Assembly (NCBI GenBank): GCA_028752905.1
Contig: JAQNBH010000002.1
Span: forward strand, 15,736,890-15,800,889
DNA: 64,000 nucleotides
Direction: 5' to 3'
From: Cladorhizidae sp. MBARI D1340-BT2
Lineage: Eukaryota > Porifera > Demospongiae > Poecilosclerida > Cladorhizidae
In this document: one piece after another, positions 60,201 through 64,000 of the stretch
Numbering within the stretch: position 1 is the first letter of the stretch
How the letters are laid out: each line of letters starts with the position of its first letter
Made by a program: the position numbers and the translations under genes
The notes under the pieces: generated by a model
Database searches by the model: none
Seen by the model: only the letters and a program-made list of their open reading frames with translations
What the model was told of the DNA's origin: nothing

Positions 60201-63200
60201 AGCTAGTCTAGTATACTAATGAGCTAGCCTAGTATACTAATGAGCTAGCCTAGTATACTAATGAGCTAGCCTAGTATAGTAATGAGCTAGCCTAGTATAC
60301 TAATGAGCTGGCCTAGTATACTAATGAGCTAGCCTAGTATACTAATGAGCTAGCCTAGTATAGTAATGAGCTAGTCTAGTATACTAATGAGCTAGCCTAG
60401 TATACTAATGAGCTAGCCTAGTATAGTAATGAGCTGGCCTAGTATAGTAATGAGCTGGCCTAGTATACTAGTGAGCTAGCCTAGTATAGTAATGAGCTAG
60501 CCTAGTATACTAATGAGCTAGCCTAGTATACTAATGAGCTAGACTAGTATACTAATGAGCTAGCCTAGTATACTAATGAGCTAGTCTAGTATAGTAATGA
60601 GCTAGCCTAGTATACTAATGAGCTAGTCTAGTATACTAATGAGCTAGACTAGTATAGTAATGAGCTAGCCTAGTATACTAATGAGCTAGTCTAGTATAGT
60701 AATGAGCTAGCCTAGTATACTAATGAGCTAGCCTAGTATACTAATGAGCTAGTCTAGTATACTAATGAGCTAGACTAGTATAGTAATGAGCTGGCCTAGT
60801 ATACTAATGAGCTAGCCTAGTATACTAATGAGCTAGCCTAGTATAGTAATGAGCTAGCCTAGTATACTAATGAGCTAGCCTAGTATACTAATGAGCTAGC
60901 CTAGTATACTAATGAGCTAGCCTAGTATACTAATGAGCTAGCCTAGTATACTAATGAGCTAGCCTAGTATAGTAATGAGCTAGCCTAGTATACTAATGAG
61001 CTAGCCTAGTATACTAATGAGCTAGCCTAGTATACTAATGAGCTAGCCTAGTATACTAATGAGCTATACTAATGAGCTGGCCTAGTATACTAATGAGCTA
61101 GCCTAGTATACTAATGAGCTAGCCTAGTATACTAGTGAGCTAGCCTAGTATAGTAATGAGCTAGCCTAGTATACTAATGAGCTAGACTAGTATAGTAATG
61201 AGCTAGCCTAGTATACTAATGAGCTAGACTAGTATAGTAATGAGCTAGCCTAGTATACTAATGAGCTAGTCTAGTATATTAATGAGCTAGCCTAGTATAG
61301 TAATGAGCTAGCCTAGTATACTAATGAGCTAGCCTAGTATACTAATGAGCTAGCCTAGTATACTAATAAGCTAGCCCAGTATAGTAATGAGCTAGTCTAG
61401 TATACTAATGAGCTAGCCTAGTATATTAATGAGCTGGCCTAGTATATTAATGAGCTAGCCTAGTATAGTAATGAGCTAGCCTAGTATACTAATGAGCTAG
61501 CCTAGTATACTAATGAGCTAGCCTAGTATAGTAATGAGCTAGCCTAGTATACTAATGAGCTAGCCTAGTATACTAATGAGCTAGTCTAGTATACTAATGA
61601 GTTAGCCTAGTATAGTAATGAGCTAGCCTAGTATATTAATGAGCTAGCCTAGTATATTAATGAGCTAGCCTAGTATAGTAATGAGCTAGCCTAGTATACT
61701 AATGAGCTAGCCTAGTATACTAATGAGCTAGCCTAGTATAGTAATGAGCTAGCCTAGTATACTAATGAGCTAGACTAGTATACTAATGAGCTAGCCATGA
61801 GCTAGCCTAGTATACTAATGAGCTAGCCTAGTATAGTAATGAGCTAGTCTAGTATACTAATGAGTTAGCCTAGTATAGTAATGAGCTCGCCTAGTATAGT
61901 AATGAGCTAGCCTAGTATATTAATGAGCTAGCCTAGTATACTAATGAGCTAGCCTAGTATAGTAATGAGCTAGCCTAGTATACTAATGAGCTAGACTAGT
62001 ATACTAATGAGCTAGCCATGAGCTAGCCTAGTATACTAATGAGCTAGCCTAGTATATTAATGAGCTAGTCTAGTATACTAATGAGCTAGACTAGTATAGT
62101 AATGGGCTAGCCTAGTATACTAATAAGCTAGCCTAGTATACTAATGAGCTAGCCTAGTATACTAATGAGCTAGTCTAGTATATTAATGAGCTGGCCTAGT
62201 ATATTAATGAGCTAGCCTAGTATACTAATGAGCTAGCCTAGTATATTAATGAGCTAGTCTAGTATACTAATGAGCTGGCCTAGTATAGTAATGAGCTAGC
62301 CTAGTATACTAATGAGCTAGCCTAGTATATTAATGAGCTAGCCTAGTATACTAATGAGCTAGCCTAGTATACTAATGAGCTAGCCTAGTATACTAATGAG
62401 CTAGTCTAGTATATTAATGAGCTAGTCTAGTATACTAATGAGCTAGCCTAGTATACTAATGAGCTCCTAGTATAGTAATGAGCTAGCCTAGTATACTAAT
62501 GAGCTAGCCTAGTATACTAATGAGCTAGCCTAGTATACTAATGAGCTAGCCTAGTATAGTAATGAGCTAGTCTAGTATATTAATGAGCTAGCCTAGTATA
62601 CTAATGAGCTAGCCTAGTATACTAATGAGCTAGCCTAGTATACTAATGAGCTAGTCTAGTATACTAATGAGCTAGTCTAGTATATTAATGAGCTAGTCTA
62701 GTATATTAATGAGCTAGTCTAGTATACTAATGAGCTAGCCTAGTATAGTAATGAGCTAGCCTAGTATACTAATGAGCTAGCCTAGTATACTAATGAGCTA
62801 GCCTAGTATAGTAATGAGCTAGCCTAGTATACTAATGAGCTAGCCTAGTATACTAATGAGCTAGTCTAGTATATTAATGAGCTAGCCTAGTATACTAATG
62901 AGCTAGCCTAGTATACTAATGAGCTAGCCTAGTATACTAATGAGCTAGCCTAGTATACTAATGAGCTAGCCTAGTATACTAATGAGCTAGTCTAGTATAC
63001 TAACGAGCTAGCCTAGTATAGTAATGAGCTAGCCTAGTATACTAATGAGCTAGTCTAGTATATTAATGAGCTAGTCTAGTATATTAATGAGCTAGTCTAG
63101 TATACTAATGAGCTAGCCTAGTATAGTAATGAGCTAGCCTAGTATACTAATGAGCTGGCCTAGTATACTAATGAGCTAGCCTAGTATAGTAATGAGCTAG

Positions 63201-63910
63201 CCTAGTATACTAATGAGCTAGCCTAGTATACTAATGAGCTAGTCTAGTATACTAATGAGCTAGCCTAGTATAGTAATGAGCTAGCCTAGTATACTAATGA
63301 GCTATCCTAGTATAGTAATGAGCTAGCCTAGTATATTAATGAGCTAGCCTAGTATACTAATGAGCTAGACTAGTATACTAATGAGGTAGCCTAGTATGGT
63401 AATGAGCTAGTCTAGTATACTAATGAGCTAGCCTAGTATACTAATGAGCTGGCCTAGTATAGTAATGAGCTAGCCTAGTATACTAGTGAGCTAGCCTAGT
63501 ATACTAATGAGCTAGCCTAGTATACTAGTGAGCTAGCCTAGTATACTAATGAGCTAGTCTAGTATACTAATGAGCTAGCCTAGTATACTAATGAGCTAGC
63601 CTAGTATGGTAATGAGCTGGCCTAGTATAGTAATGAGCTGGCCTAGTATACTAATGAGCTAGCCTAGTATACTAATGAGCTAGCCTAGTATACTAATGAG
63701 CTAGTCTAGTATAGTAATGAGCTAGTCTAGTATACTAATGAGCTAGTCTAGTATACTAATGAGCTAGCCTAGTATAGTAATGACCTGGCCTAGTATACTA
63801 GTGAGCTAGCCTAGTATACTAATGAGCTAGTCTAGTATAGTAATGAGCTAGCCTAGTATACTAATAAGCTAGCCTAGTATAGTATATAGCCTAGTGTGCC
63901 AGCCTAGTAT
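33255..63910 (+). repeat. Giant 21-bp satellite array, ~30.6 kb
   Basis: Roughly 1,450 units of GAGCTAGCC joined to TAGTATACTAAT. Common variants are GCTGGCC, GCTAGTC, GCTAGAC and GCTCGCC in one half, TATAGTA, TATATTA and TATGGTA in the other, and TAATACG, TAATAAG or TAGTGAG at the end. Each unit holds the palindromes GCTAGC and TAGTATACTA. Although 21 is a multiple of three, the consensus has stop codons in all six frames, so no open frame of note occurs. Sporadic short units (GAGCTCCTAG, GCTAGCCATGAGC, GAGCTATACTAATG) serve as markers of larger duplications. Edges decay over about 60 bp at each side. Confidence 0.98.
34231..40000 (+). repeat. Higher-order duplications within the 21-bp array
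   Basis: Marker variants recur at fixed spacing. GCTCCTAG at 34751 and 36882 and GAGATGG at 35503 and 37634 are each 2,131 bp apart; GCTAGCCATGAGC at about 35867 and 38040 is 2,173 bp apart, two units more. The flanking variant order (TAATACG, GCTGGCC runs) is also repeated. GCTCCTAG appears a third time at 38949 with similar flanks. This shows block duplication of about 100 units. The limits given are approximate. Confidence 0.75.
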
Positions 63911-63930
63911 TCCAGTTGCTGTATACTTAC

Positions 63931-64000
63931 CTGGAATGCTAAATGAAGGGATGTCATCTTGTGCTCTGTGGAAATGCTCTTCCTCAAACCTGCTTGAATA
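63931..64000 (-). CDS. Possible partial exon of an unidentified gene
   Basis: On the minus strand, sequence ending ATTCCAG is followed by GTAAGTATAC, a near-perfect splice donor, at the left side (63930 downward). Two frames are open to the window edge: RFEEEHFHRAQDDIPSFSIP and GLRKSISTEHKMTSLHLAFQ. Neither is recognised, and the segment is only 70 bp. It is the only non-repetitive candidate to the right of the satellite. Confidence 0.3.

Overview
The window is animal (metazoan) nuclear DNA. The one recognisable host gene is split into short exons with standard GT-AG borders. The transposable elements are of animal type: a hAT-like DNA transposon, a Penelope-like retroelement, fragments of a retrotransposon with a restriction-like endonuclease, and several MITE-like inverted-repeat elements. 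Roughly two thirds of the window is tandem repeat. I cannot name the species; an invertebrate with repeat-rich introns is the most I would infer.

The host gene is a lysosomal-type alpha-mannosidase (glycoside hydrolase family 38, MAN2B1-like) on the + strand. Nine consecutive exons lie at 167-275, 13586-13896, 17308-17496, 18535-18667, 20771-20905, 20977-21016, 21811-22000, 27965-28081 and 30990-31064. Joined, they give 433 codons with no stop and compatible phases at all eight junctions. They cover the catalytic domain from the GGW..NDE region to the start of the C-terminal domain. The 5' exons (signal peptide, first zinc-ligand motif) lie upstream of the window. The last several hundred residues are not found anywhere in the remaining 33 kb.

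Intron by intron: intron 1 (13.3 kb) starts with a minisatellite that tandemly copies the exon end and splice donor. It then holds a 5.1-kb hAT-like element (1498-6595) with a broken transposase, several minisatellites, a decayed Penelope-like element (about 8472-10600), two antisense retroelement tails and a run of degenerate CTAGGG repeats. Intron 2 holds about 0.95 kb of tetranucleotide repeats and a 1.5-kb foldback-like inverted-repeat structure ending only 22 bp before the next exon. Introns 3 to 6 are short and carry microsatellites and a TTAA-flanked MITE. Intron 7 is dominated by a 4.6-kb, 48-bp satellite. Intron 8 has a candidate MITE, CA-rich repeat and a 15-bp minisatellite. After the last exon come a 192-bp non-autonomous relative of the hAT element, a second 15-bp minisatellite, and a single 21-bp satellite array of about 30.6 kb (33255-63910). 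A possible minus-strand exon of another gene sits at the right edge.

Most long open frames in this window are artefacts of tandem repeats whose unit length is a multiple of three. The strongest leads are the tandemly amplified exon/donor border, the giant 21-bp array with higher-order structure, the foldback element abutting an exon, and a dispersed ~60-80 bp module with a hammerhead-ribozyme-like core found at several places, including next to the Penelope-like element.
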